NCBI GenBank assembly: GCA_013044415.1
Contig: JABEUO010000151.1
Location: 1 to 24,037, forward strand
From: Acidimicrobiaceae bacterium
GTDB lineage: Bacteria; Actinomycetota; Acidimicrobiia; Acidimicrobiales; Acidimicrobiaceae
DNA length: 24,037 nt
Direction: 5' to 3'
The position numbers and the translations under genes were made by a program. Below the pieces are notes generated by a model. It did not search any database. It was not told where the DNA came from and worked only from the letters and a program-made list of their open reading frames with translations. This document shows positions 15,776 through 23,942 of this stretch, one piece after another (the first letter of the stretch is position 1; every line of letters starts with the position of its first letter).

Positions 15776-17809
15776 TCATCTAATCGCCGCAGTTAAAACT
15801 AGGGCTATGAGCAGCGCAAATAGCATGTATGCCACATAGAAATTGAGTCGGCCATTTTGAAGTCTCTTTGCCAACAGGGCGACAAATAGGGCCGTCCTGC
15901 GAATCGGCCGGTAGATATATTGCTCCGTCGGCTCGATCACCGTAGTTTGCGTCTCGAGGTGGGTGGATGTGGGATGTGCGGTGGCTAATTGCCCCTGCTC
16001 AATGCTCCTGGTGACCTGACTCGTTCCAAGGATGCTTCCCAAAACCCGACGTAGGGGGTTTGCGAATCCAAACGCCGAGTACTCGTCGGGCCCGGACACA
16101 CCTATACTCGCCGAGTGCCACGCTGGTACGCGTCTAACTTTGGTGTATCGACCCCCAGAAAGAAGCAGGGCCGCTAAGAATACAGCTATAAGTGTCGATG
16201 GCATTACTACCCAGAGCCAGGTAGGGGAGAGTATCGAGAAACCGTTATAGACCGGCTGCAGGACCCACGGAGACTTGAGTGCCCCGAGGGTGGTGACATT
16301 CGATACCAAGGGGGAGAGTCCTGATGCGATATATCTAATTTCTAAAGGGCTCGCAGCGGCGAGGAGCAAGCAGCTGGCCCCGAGTAAGGCCATGCCAGCC
16401 TTGCCCCAAGTGCCCGCTTCATCGCTAAAGCCTCTGTCAACCCCACGGTTCTTCCCTAAGATTGTCAATCCAAGCACCCTTAGGAAAGCGAGAGCGCTTA
16501 GTCCGGTAGTCAGTGCCACCAGGGCCCCGGCGGCCGCTAGGCCGAGGCGTAGTGCTAGGCCAGCGAGTCGAAACTGCTGCATCAGTGCTTCAAGGATGAA
16601 CCACTCCGAGACGAACCCGATAGTGGGCGGCAAGCCCGCTAATGTCAATGCACCGGCAGAAAATGTCGCTCCGCTCCACTTCAGGGTGCGGCCGATTCCA
16701 CGAATTTCATCAAGATTATCGGTTCCTGTAGCGGCTTCAATGTTGGCCAACGATACGAACATTGCCGACTTGGCGAACGCATGAGAGACCGCTTGTAATG
16801 TAGCTGCTAGCAGTCCGACGGCGACTAAATCCTTTGATCCGGTGACGATTCCGGTTAGCGCCACTGCGTAAGCGGTGACGATTAGTCCAGCGTTTTCAAT
16901 GCTTGAGTATGCAATTACCCGAGAGAGGCGGCTTTGGACCCCGGCGAAGGTGACACCGAGGACCGCCGTTGTCCCGCCGATGAGTAGTAGGGCTAACACG
17001 AGCCAGACCGGTGGACGACCGAGTATCGCCAAAAACCGCCACAACCCATAAAATCCCACGTTGGCGGCTATGCCCGCCATTGCCGCCCTGGCTGGCCCCG
17101 GAGCCGCCGGATAACCGATAGGTATCCATACCTGAAATGGAACCAAACCCACTTTGCCGCCGAATCCAATAACTACGAGTACCCAAGCCACGTCGTGCAG
17201 TGCGCCGGGACCCACAGAATGCCATGAAGCCAAATTCATGGATTGGGTGCGCCCGGCGAGGAGGAGAAAGGCCAGCAGGAGGGAGGCCCCGCTCACCTTG
17301 CCGATTCCGAGCGTCGCCCACGCGGCTGATGGCTGATCGGCCCGCGAGCGGGTGACCGAGGTGAGAATATAGAAGGAAACGGAGAGCATCTCCCAAGCAA
17401 AGAGAAAGGTGAAAGCGTCCGAAGCGCAGGTGATTACTGCGGATGAACCCAACAAGAGCAAGTAACCGGAGGCGGTACCGCGCCTGTGGATTTTTGTTCC
17501 AGTGGGCTTGACCCATGAACAAAAGGACAGTGAGACGGCGATAGCGATGACAAAGATCAAAGTCAAAAAGAGTCCGGCCAGTGGGTCGAAGCGAAGGGTG
17601 CTCCGCCCTAAGCCTAGGAAATAGGGCGGAGCTCCGGGGGAACTTGTCGTGGTGGCGCGGACTCCAAGGATCGCCAAGCAGACACCTCCGGCTACTCCAA
17701 AAAGGTAGGGGATTGGTCGAAGTCTTGGAATTGCGACGCCAAATAAGAGGTCGAATAGGATGCCAATGGCAAAACAGATGAGCCCGTAGCCGAAGAGTGA
17801 GGTACTCAT
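15776..17809 (-). CDS. HyfB-like (NuoL/MrpA-type) antiporter-like membrane subunit of an Ehr-type complex
   Basis: A 677-residue polytopic proton-conducting subunit of the NuoL/M/N-Mrp family, closest in plan to hydrogenase-4 subunit B. Key ion-path residues are kept: Glu140 in LFAWEMLSVS, Lys219 in GFGGKVGLVPFQVW, and His343/Lys347 in SHAFAKSAMF. The family motif after the first lysine usually reads W.P.AHP; here it is WIPIGYP, with Tyr in the His place. The C-terminal third is longer than the core and ends in two hydrophobic helices, as in HyfB. Its ATG overlaps the stop codon of the preceding gene (ATGA), indicating translational coupling. It lies downstream of the NuoB-like gene and upstream of the stress protein gene. 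Confidence 0.92.
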   Translation of the reverse strand: MSTSLFGYGLICFAIGILFDLLFGVAIPRLRPIPYLFGVAGGVCLAILGVRATTTSSPGAPPYFLGLGRSTLRFDPLAGLFLTLIFVIAIAVSLSFCSWVKPTGTKIHRRGTASGYLLLLGSSAVITCASDAFTFLFAWEMLSVSFYILTSVTRSRADQPSAAWATLGIGKVSGASLLLAFLLLAGRTQSMNLASWHSVGPGALHDVAWVLVVIGFGGKVGLVPFQVWIPIGYPAAPGPARAAMAGIAANVGFYGLWRFLAILGRPPVWLVLALLLIGGTTAVLGVTFAGVQSRLSRVIAYSSIENAGLIVTAYAVALTGIVTGSKDLVAVGLLAATLQAVSHAFAKSAMFVSLANIEAATGTDNLDEIRGIGRTLKWSGATFSAGALTLAGLPPTIGFVSEWFILEALMQQFRLAGLALRLGLAAAGALVALTTGLSALAFLRVLGLTILGKNRGVDRGFSDEAGTWGKAGMALLGASCLLLAAASPLEIRYIASGLSPLVSNVTTLGALKSPWVLQPVYNGFSILSPTWLWVVMPSTLIAVFLAALLLSGGRYTKVRRVPAWHSASIGVSGPDEYSAFGFANPLRRVLGSILGTSQVTRSIEQGQLATAHPTSTHLETQTTVIEPTEQYIYRPIRRTALFVALLAKRLQNGRLNFYVAYMLFALLIALVLTAAIR

Positions 17810-18687
17810 GGCTCCTCCTTGCTGGGCGAACTGTACTTATTCGGAGTCACGGGGGTAATCGGTCGATATCTGGCCCTAGCAAGTCCATTAGTGCCTTCGC
17901 TTCGCCTTCGGTGATCTGCGGGGATGCGGGCGGTCGCTAAGAGGATTCCGTATAGCAGACCAAAGGGAGTTGGGGGAGATCCGGGGATAAATACGTCCAC
18001 ATTGACAATTTGTGAAATTCCCCCGTTTGAGGAGTAACCACGACCGATGAGGCCACCACTAATCGCATCCACCCCCGAAGCGACCACTACTTTGGGAGAT
18101 GCCATTGAATCAAGAGTTTTTTGCAAAGATGGAACCATTCCGATCGTTCCTACTCCGCTAATCAGCAGGAGATCGGCGTGACGTGGACTGGCGGTGAAGT
18201 AGATTCCTAACCTCTGAACGTCGTATATCGGGTTGCTGAGTGCGGCAATCTCCCATTCGTCGGCACCATCTGAGCCCATGTCGATGTGGCGGATATGTAC
18301 CGAACGTCCCAGTGCCCTTACCCGAAGCGCTAATTCGTTCCTTGTCTGCGCCAATGCTTCCGTCGTCTCTTCGAGCTCTGGGACGACAAGCTGGCTTCTT
18401 TGAATGGTCGCCGTCTCGAAGTCAGAACTGAATTTAAATACCTCTGGGCATAACTCCTCACACCGACCACAAAGGATGCATCGTCCCCTGTCGAGGCGTA
18501 AGTTTCCACCTTCATTTGAGACAGCTTGAGTTGGGCACGCTTCGACAACGCTCTCCGCCATAGCCTGGTCGTAATGATCCCCCTTTACCGAGAGCGTTGC
18601 TCGAAAATCGCTACCGTAGTTCTCCTGGATTTGAGGGTAGCGGCTGGTAACGATGCCATCCCGTAAGCCCCTTGGGATCCATGGCAT
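17806..18687 (-). CDS. Ferredoxin domain fused to a cysteine-less NuoB/HyfI-like subunit (Ehr-type complex)
   Basis: A 293-residue fusion. Residues 45-85 are a HycF/NuoI-like ferredoxin (ACPTQA with Cys51; CILCGRCEELCP with Cys70, 73, 76, 80), enough for one [4Fe-4S] cluster. Residues 128-255 follow the NuoB/HyfI fold: DMGSDGADEWEI, YDVQRLGIYFTASPRHADLL, VVASGVDAISGG, FIPGSPPTP. In complex I and group 4 hydrogenases these places hold the proximal cluster ligands; here they are Asp140, Asp143, Asp207 and Ser237, so that cluster cannot form in the usual way. The protein must act as a structural or conformational part of the complex, with the fused ferredoxin as the only visible redox centre of this subunit. 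Its ATG overlaps the stop codon of the NuoCD gene (TGATG). Confidence 0.9.
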   Translation of the reverse strand: MPWIPRGLRDGIVTSRYPQIQENYGSDFRATLSVKGDHYDQAMAESVVEACPTQAVSNEGGNLRLDRGRCILCGRCEELCPEVFKFSSDFETATIQRSQLVVPELEETTEALAQTRNELALRVRALGRSVHIRHIDMGSDGADEWEIAALSNPIYDVQRLGIYFTASPRHADLLLISGVGTIGMVPSLQKTLDSMASPKVVVASGVDAISGGLIGRGYSSNGGISQIVNVDVFIPGSPPTPFGLLYGILLATARIPADHRRRSEGTNGLARARYRPITPVTPNKYSSPSKEEP

Positions 18688-20204
18688 CAGCCCGCTACTC
18701 CCGCTATTGAGATTCCGAAACTCGCTTCGATAAAGGCAAAGTCGGTGAGTATGTCGCTGGGAAAGGCGGCCTGGAAGAGGCCGAAGTTGTGGAAGGAAGC
18801 CGAGCGCGGTTTCACCCTTATAAGCTTGTTTTCTTCGACCTTGACTAGATAGAGCAACTCACCTTGGGGCGCTTCGGCCCATCCCCAATCCTCGCCACTC
18901 ACCACACCGAGGTTGTTACGCCACATACTCGACCGCCACATACTCGAGGAATGACCAGCTCTGTCGAGTCGATCCGTCGCCTGACGAATGAGGTGGAATG
19001 ACCCATATATTTCATCGATCCTTACCCACTGTCTAGATAGAGCATCCCCTTCGGAACGGGCCTCGATTAGTTGGTGGCCGAGGTGCTGGTAACCGTCGTA
19101 TGGTCTAGTGAAGCGTACGTCGTTGCCCTGGCCCGAGCCCCTTCCCACTGGACCGACAGCGGCGAACCTATTGGCGAGGGCGGGAGAAAGCACACCGGTC
19201 CCAGTTAGCCGATCGAGAAAAGACGGCGTAACCATAAGTAATCTGAGGTCTGATCGGAGATCTTTTTCGATTTCATCCAGCTTCCCCAGTAGCTCCTCTG
19301 TGCTAATCAGGGGCGGCCCAGATACCCCGCCGGGGACCACGACCCCTCGTCCGAATCGACTTCCACACATCTCTCCCCGAAGTCGCTGCAAGCGCTCTTT
19401 ATGGAGAGAGAATCTCGTATACGCGACGGCCTGACCTGCTGCTTCACAATGGCGAATGATGGAGTCCAGGTGATTGGCGATCCGCTCTAGCTCGGCATGT
19501 ATCACCCTAAGAAAGGCAGCCACGGATGGTGGCTCGACCCCTGCGATCCTTTCCAGGGCGCTGCAATATGCGACCCCATTGGCCACGCTGGCCACGCCTT
19601 CGCTCCTTTCGGCCATGAGTACGCCATCACTTATATCTAGGCCTTCGAAGGCCACTTGGACTCCCCGATGCTTATAGAACACCCTCGGTCGGAGGTGCGA
19701 GACATCCTCGCCTACTGTTTCCACCACATATTCCACCGATTCAAAGACTCCGGACCTAACTGGCCCATAGGGGATAGTGAAAACGCCCTCGCCCCGGAGG
19801 TGCACAGGTAGGGGAGTTAGGTCAATTTCAAATGGGTCGCGTAATTTGGCAAAACCAGAACCGGGCCGCGGTCTTGGTAGGTTTTCGGAGAGAGGTAGGA
19901 CCAGTGGGTAAGGCCCCGATGATCCCGTCGCCAAGAGACCGAAAAGGTCGAATATCTCCCTCTCGTACCAAGTCGCCGATGGGATATAGGGAGTCAGCGA
20001 CGGGAAACCCACCTCGGATTCTGGGGAGATTACCGATGTCAGTCGCAGTTGAGGATCGGTCGCAAAAAGTACGTCCAGCCTGACACCGCTTCGCTCCGCA
20101 GTTGCGAAAAGTCCACAGAACCTGCCGACACCCTTCGACTGGGCAACTACTTCGGAAATGAAAGCGTCAATACTTTGGCAGTGGTCCCTCTGGATTTGTG
20201 TCAA
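18687..20204 (-). CDS. NuoC-NuoD fusion (HyfG/HycE-like large subunit) lacking all [NiFe] ligands
   Basis: About 505 residues. The NuoC part carries ATWYEREIFDLFGL (77-90). The NuoD/large-subunit part carries PYGPVRSGVFESVEYVVET, FYKHRG (176-181) and HAELERIANHL (236-246). The two Ni-binding motifs of group 4 hydrogenases are present in position but empty: RxCGxxC reads RSEGVA (Glu202, Ala205), and the C-terminal DPCxxC reads EASFGI (493-498), so no Ni-Fe centre can be held. The frame is open upstream to 20417, but that part overlaps HyfF in another frame. TTG at 20204, overlapping the HyfF stop as TTGA and preceded by AGGAAG, is the likely start. Residues 420-429 contain a duplicated SSMWR. 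Confidence 0.9.
   Translation of the reverse strand: MTQIQRDHCQSIDAFISEVVAQSKGVGRFCGLFATAERSGVRLDVLFATDPQLRLTSVISPESEVGFPSLTPYIPSATWYEREIFDLFGLLATGSSGPYPLVLPLSENLPRPRPGSGFAKLRDPFEIDLTPLPVHLRGEGVFTIPYGPVRSGVFESVEYVVETVGEDVSHLRPRVFYKHRGVQVAFEGLDISDGVLMAERSEGVASVANGVAYCSALERIAGVEPPSVAAFLRVIHAELERIANHLDSIIRHCEAAGQAVAYTRFSLHKERLQRLRGEMCGSRFGRGVVVPGGVSGPPLISTEELLGKLDEIEKDLRSDLRLLMVTPSFLDRLTGTGVLSPALANRFAAVGPVGRGSGQGNDVRFTRPYDGYQHLGHQLIEARSEGDALSRQWVRIDEIYGSFHLIRQATDRLDRAGHSSSMWRSSMWRNNLGVVSGEDWGWAEAPQGELLYLVKVEENKLIRVKPRSASFHNFGLFQAAFPSDILTDFAFIEASFGISIAGVAG
18919..18948. repeat. 15-bp in-frame tandem duplication inside the NuoCD gene
   Basis: CGCCACATACTCGA occurs at 18919-18932 and again at 18934-18947, a period of exactly 15 bases. 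On the coding (minus) strand it gives SSMWRSSMWR, an in-frame five-residue repeat near the C-terminal third of the large subunit. Confidence 0.9.
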
Positions 20205-21691
20205 CTCGGACTTCCTAACTCGCCGGCGGCGTGGGTCAATAGTCGGGTGAGTACTGCGGGTGGATGAACCCCCAAGACCACAAGTGCGGCTAGTCCAATC
20301 GCCATCGAGACGACAATGTAGATACTTACTTCGCCCTTTACTAAAGTTGGGCCGCCCGTTGGGTGCTGTATTTGCAGGGAATCCCTCGGGCTGAGCATCG
20401 TTTGGGTACCAAACCACGACAGGCCGAAGAAGGCAATGGTGACCAGTATTACTAGCAGGACCGCAGCGGTGTCTTGTGGATCTTTAAGTCCGCCAGATAC
20501 GATGAGAAATTCACTGCGGAAGATTCCAAAGGGTGGCATAGCCGACAAGGCGAGGATGGCAGCTAAAAACATCGGACCACTCCAGGGGAGGAGATCGACG
20601 CCACCACGAATCTTATGGAGGTCTTTGGTAGCGAATTTTCGCACTACAGAACCTGCACCGAAAAAGGCGGTCCCTTTGGCGGCGGCGTGGGCAAGGACAT
20701 GAAGGAGCACGCCAAATATTGCAATTGGGGCGGCAAAACTCATTCCGATGGCCAAGATGCCCATGTGTTCGACGCTCGAGTAGGCGAGGAGCCTCTTTAT
20801 GTCCCGCTGGGCGAGCAGGTAGAGGGAAGCGAGTGCCAGGGATGCCAAGCCGAATATGAGGAGGACCTCCCGAGGGAAAGTCGGTCCGAGACTCCTGATT
20901 GCAATTTGAAAGTAGCGCAGGATGGCGTAGAAGCTGATAGCCAACAGGGCACCTGAAAGTAGTGCGGAGATTGGAGTAGGCGCCTCGGAGTGGGCATCGG
21001 GCAACCAGGTGTGGACGGGGGCGAGCCCCATCTTCGTTCCGTATCCCAGCACAGCTAGCACGAATGACAGCCGTACGATATCGGGTGGAAAGTTGGTCGC
21101 ACCAGTTAGCAGCGTGGTAAAGGAGAGCTCGTATGAAGGTCCAAATACTGCGGTCCCGGCGTAGTACATGATGATTGTTCCAAAGAGTGCAATGCCGAGG
21201 CCCAACGACGCTATCAGCACATACTTCCAGCTAGCTTCGGTTGCCTCGTCGGTATCGTCGATCGCCACGAGCAGCGCAGATATCACGGTAGTTATTTCAA
21301 CGGCAATCCAGAGCAGAGCGAGCCCGTTTACTAACGGTGCCGCAGTCATCGACCAGCAGAAGAGGTTCAGTCCCGCATAAAAGCGACGGCCATATCGTTT
21401 TCCGGTGTCATTGTCTGATAATGAGAGGTATCCGCTGGCAAAAATAGCCGTGGTCCCGTATAGAAATGTGGTGGCCACCAGAAAGACCATGGAGAGGGCA
21501 TCAACCCGCAATAAACTACCGACGACAATCTGGGAGTGCGAGGCGGCGCTCGGTAGCAGGATAAGAGATAGGACAAAAGCGATACTTCCAGAGGCAATGG
21601 TGATTACCTTGGCGATCCTGGTAGGCAAGAAGTAGCAAGCGATTGCGACCACAAAGGGCATTGCGACTAGCACTAGGAGTATTGACGACAT
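20201..21691 (-). CDS. HyfF-like (NuoM/NuoN-type) antiporter-like membrane subunit
   Basis: A 496-residue membrane protein with about fourteen hydrophobic segments, the second antiporter-like subunit of the complex. It keeps Glu132 in LLWIAVEITTV, Lys220 in LGYGTKMGLAPVHTWLPDAH (with His227 and His234), the IKRLLAYSSVEHMG loop and HAAAKGTAFF. These are the residues thought to carry ions through NuoM/N-type subunits. The motif PPFGIFRSEFLIV is typical of HyfF. Its ATG lies two bases after the HyfE stop codon, and its stop overlaps the start of the NuoCD gene. Confidence 0.93.
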   Translation of the reverse strand: MSSILLVLVAMPFVVAIACYFLPTRIAKVITIASGSIAFVLSLILLPSAASHSQIVVGSLLRVDALSMVFLVATTFLYGTTAIFASGYLSLSDNDTGKRYGRRFYAGLNLFCWSMTAAPLVNGLALLWIAVEITTVISALLVAIDDTDEATEASWKYVLIASLGLGIALFGTIIMYYAGTAVFGPSYELSFTTLLTGATNFPPDIVRLSFVLAVLGYGTKMGLAPVHTWLPDAHSEAPTPISALLSGALLAISFYAILRYFQIAIRSLGPTFPREVLLIFGLASLALASLYLLAQRDIKRLLAYSSVEHMGILAIGMSFAAPIAIFGVLLHVLAHAAAKGTAFFGAGSVVRKFATKDLHKIRGGVDLLPWSGPMFLAAILALSAMPPFGIFRSEFLIVSGGLKDPQDTAAVLLVILVTIAFFGLSWFGTQTMLSPRDSLQIQHPTGGPTLVKGEVSIYIVVSMAIGLAALVVLGVHPPAVLTRLLTHAAGELGSPS

Positions 21692-21693
21692 GG

Positions 21694-22359
21694 TTAACCC
21701 TTCAGCCGATCTAACTCTTGGGTCGAGAGGCTCCCCGTTCTTCCATGGTGGAGCCGCATAATCAGGCCGAAGACCACGACAGCCAGCAGGAGGTCAAAGA
21801 GAAAAGCGACCTCGACAACGAGCGGCAGTTTTGCGGCAACGACCAAGCTGGCGAGTGAAACCCCATTTTCCAATGAGAAGAATCCGATAGCCTGGGACAC
21901 CACGTCGGACCTAAATATTATCGGCAAGAACGCAACTAAAACTACCGCCGCAGAAATTGAAAGGGCGGTTGTGGGTAGTACGGTCGAATGTACTCGCAGC
22001 GAACCGATCGAAAAGAAGCCAATCGCCGAAACCCCGATGGCTAGCAGTATCATATTCGGCACTCCAAGGGCGGAACCGCCGCCAAGTTCTAATTCTGCCT
22101 TTCTCAATAGTCGAAGCACGAGACTTGGGACCAGCACAACTTTCAGTCCGAAGGAGAATAAAGCGAGAAGATATAACTCGTTGATGTCTCGAGTCGAAGC
22201 AATCACGATCGCTAGGGTCGTAACGACAATGGACTGGAAAGCATAGAGCCTGATTTGAGATCTCAAGAGCGGTGCCCTCAACATAGCGAATTCGCTTAGC
22301 AGAATAAGTACTGCGGCGACATCAGCCACCCCGGAGTAGGTCGAAGGTACGCTAGTCAT
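21694..22359 (-). CDS. HyfE-like (NuoK-containing) membrane subunit
   Basis: A 221-residue membrane protein of the hydrogenase-4 subunit E type, which ends in a NuoK-like three-helix part. FFSLENGVSLASLVV matches the NuoK/HyfE motif with the conserved Glu. A longer open frame starts at 22629, but its first 90 residues are the out-of-frame shadow of the NuoH gene. ATG at 22359 overlaps the NuoH stop codon (TGATGA) and is the proper start. In complex I NuoK forms part of the ion path between the quinone site and the antiporter subunits, so this subunit supports a pumping role here. Confidence 0.9.
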   Translation of the reverse strand: MTSVPSTYSGVADVAAVLILLSEFAMLRAPLLRSQIRLYAFQSIVVTTLAIVIASTRDINELYLLALFSFGLKVVLVPSLVLRLLRKAELELGGGSALGVPNMILLAIGVSAIGFFSIGSLRVHSTVLPTTALSISAAVVLVAFLPIIFRSDVVSQAIGFFSLENGVSLASLVVAAKLPLVVEVAFLFDLLLAVVVFGLIMRLHHGRTGSLSTQELDRLKG

Positions 22360-23324
22360 CAGCCGCCTCCGGTATAGAAGACGAACACCGCCAAGACTGC
22401 AACGAGAAAGGCTGCAGCGATGAACTCTGTTATTTTGAAGAGCCTCAGTTTCGAGAAGAGGTTGTCGATTACGGCAAAGATCGACCCCAAAGCTACCGAT
22501 TTCGTGAGCAGTGCCAGAATTCCAAAGCCGACTGCTTTGGGAGATCCCGAGGTCGCCAGTCCCCAAGGTGCAACGAATACGTTGATCAGAATGGTGTAAA
22601 GGATCAGCTGTTTCATTGCTGATCCCCATTTCAAAAGGGCGAATGGTGCCCCGGAGTGTTCTAAGGTACGTGCCTCGTCGATCATTCCGAATTCGAGTGT
22701 CCCAGAGTGGGTCTCAACCGGAATGCGTCCAGTGTCTACCAATACCACCAAGAAAAATGCGATAGCCGCTAGCACGTGGCCCGGCCGTACTATCTCTGAG
22801 GTCGATGATCGCACCGTAGCGGCCAAAGCGTATGGGAGGTCAGTTCCCGTGAGGAGGGCGACAGCGAATACAACGAAGAGGATTGTCGGCTCTACTAGCG
22901 CACCAAAGGTCATGGAGCGACTACCACCTAGTTGGGCAAATGGCGATCCCGACTCGGTCCCTGATAATGACACCGAGAATCCTGCCAGCGCAAGTATGAA
23001 TCCTCCGCCGAGTATGTCACCCATGTAACCAAATGGAAGTCCATATGTGGTGAGAACCGGTATCAGCATCGGAACGATTAGGTAGCACCCAAATGAGACC
23101 ACCGGAGCGGCTAGGAAGATCCAGCTCGATCCTTCTGGGACGACTGTCTCTTTATGGAAGAGTTTCGATAGGTCGTAGTATGGTTGGAGGATTCGCGGAC
23201 CGCGTCGACCTTGAAGTCGAGCTTCGAGATGTGATATCACCCCACTAACTAGCGGGGACCCTCCCAGGATAGTCAGCACCTGTAGGGCCTGGACACCTTG
23301 CGGGGCAAGGTCGAAAACTCTCAA
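22359..23324 (-). CDS. HyfC/NuoH-like membrane anchor subunit
   Basis: About 321 residues with eight or so hydrophobic segments; the NuoH/HyfC subunit that links the soluble arm to the membrane arm. Family marks are RRGPRILQPYYDLSKLFHKE (amphipathic helix/quinone-chamber region), DTGRIPVETHSGTLEFG and MIDEARTLEHSG, with several conserved acidic residues thought to start the ion path. It is the first gene of the operon. The start is TTG at either 23330 or 23324; the second is chosen because GGAGG (23334-23338) is nine bases away, against three for the first. Confidence 0.92.
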   Translation of the reverse strand: MRVFDLAPQGVQALQVLTILGGSPLVSGVISHLEARLQGRRGPRILQPYYDLSKLFHKETVVPEGSSWIFLAAPVVSFGCYLIVPMLIPVLTTYGLPFGYMGDILGGGFILALAGFSVSLSGTESGSPFAQLGGSRSMTFGALVEPTILFVVFAVALLTGTDLPYALAATVRSSTSEIVRPGHVLAAIAFFLVVLVDTGRIPVETHSGTLEFGMIDEARTLEHSGAPFALLKWGSAMKQLILYTILINVFVAPWGLATSGSPKAVGFGILALLTKSVALGSIFAVIDNLFSKLRLFKITEFIAAAFLVAVLAVFVFYTGGG

Positions 23325-23333
23325 CGGCAAAGT

Positions 23334-23338
23334 CCTCC
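23334..23338 (-). promoter_or_regulatory. Strong Shine-Dalgarno (GGAGG) choosing the NuoH start
   Basis: GGAGG on the minus strand lies nine bases before TTG 23324 and three before TTG 23330, which favours the second TTG. The 230-base leader further upstream holds short inverted repeats: CCCCGCCGGGG at 23395-23405 and CCCAA/TTGGG at 23370-23389. An AT-rich TATGATAAG on the minus strand near 23430 could be a -10 region, but no matching -35 was clear. Confidence 0.5.
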
Positions 23339-23564
23339 ACGCGCATCGAAGCTACGTAGAAGCCATTAGCCCAACATTGGCATTTTGGGACACTCCCCGC
23401 CGGGGCCTCATCCGGGTGAAGCCGATCTTATCATATTCCTCGACTTTTTCGGTCCGCGTTTGAATTTGCTGGGAGGGGCCAACCCTCAGATCCACTGAGC
23501 TAAGACTGCGAGGCGGAAGCATTTGAGTATTTTCGCGTCGATAGGAGCGTGTTCAGTCGACCAC

Positions 23565-23942
23565 TCAGGGAAAATCGACGATGATGCAAGGTATGTCGGC
23601 GTCTTCGTCCAGAATGTAGCTGGCGCAAATTCGGTGATATCCATCTGCGATGATGAGTCCCACGCCTTGGGGAGCACTTCCCCTGACTAGGAGGACTGGT
23701 GAAAGTAGCTCTCCTTTTTCCACCTTATCTAGATCTTTGTGGACGTGTACGTTCTCTTTTGGAAGAGCTTCTAACCCAGAGGAGCGCAGCAGATCCTTCG
23801 CCTTTTTCATTTGTACTTGCGAGGACTTGAAAGCTCTGGTCAGGCTTTCAGCCAGTTGCTGTGGAAAGATCAAGCTCAGATAGTCAGTAGCTGCAGGATA
23901 GTCATGTTCTTCTGGGAGAGCCATCCAGTGTTCATGTTTCAT
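23565..23942 (-). CDS. Small ParB/sulfiredoxin-like (ParB N-terminal domain) protein
   Basis: A 125-residue protein beginning MKHEHWMALPEEHDYPAA. The C-terminal half has a ParB-type core: PVLLVRG, then ADGYHRICASYIL, where DGYHR corresponds to the DG.HR motif that binds nucleotide in ParB and sulfiredoxin-like proteins. It lacks the DNA-binding helix-turn-helix and dimer domains of true ParB, so it is not a chromosome partition protein. Single-domain members are usually called hypothetical; the role is unknown. The ATG at 23942 has no clear ribosome site. An IS605-like hairpin starts only about 25 bases upstream of the start codon. Confidence 0.85.
   Translation of the reverse strand: MKHEHWMALPEEHDYPAATDYLSLIFPQQLAESLTRAFKSSQVQMKKAKDLLRSSGLEALPKENVHVHKDLDKVEKGELLSPVLLVRGSAPQGVGLIIADGYHRICASYILDEDADIPCIIVDFP

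Noticed and set aside
20205..20417. N-terminal 71-residue extension of the NuoCD gene
   Set aside because: It overlaps HyfF in another frame, is low in hydrophobic or family-like content, and a TTG start with an AGGAAG site coincides with the HyfF stop codon.
22360..22629. 90-residue extension of the HyfE-like gene
   Set aside because: It lies wholly inside the NuoH-like gene in another frame and has no HyfE similarity; the ATG at 22359 is a classic overlapping start.
15776..23324. Active hydrogen-producing [NiFe] hydrogenase or formate hydrogenlyase
   Set aside because: All four Ni ligands and all four proximal cluster ligands are absent, and no maturation genes or formate dehydrogenase are in the window.
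23565..23942. Chromosome partitioning ParB
   Set aside because: Too short, lacks the helix-turn-helix and dimer domains, and no parA or parS is nearby.
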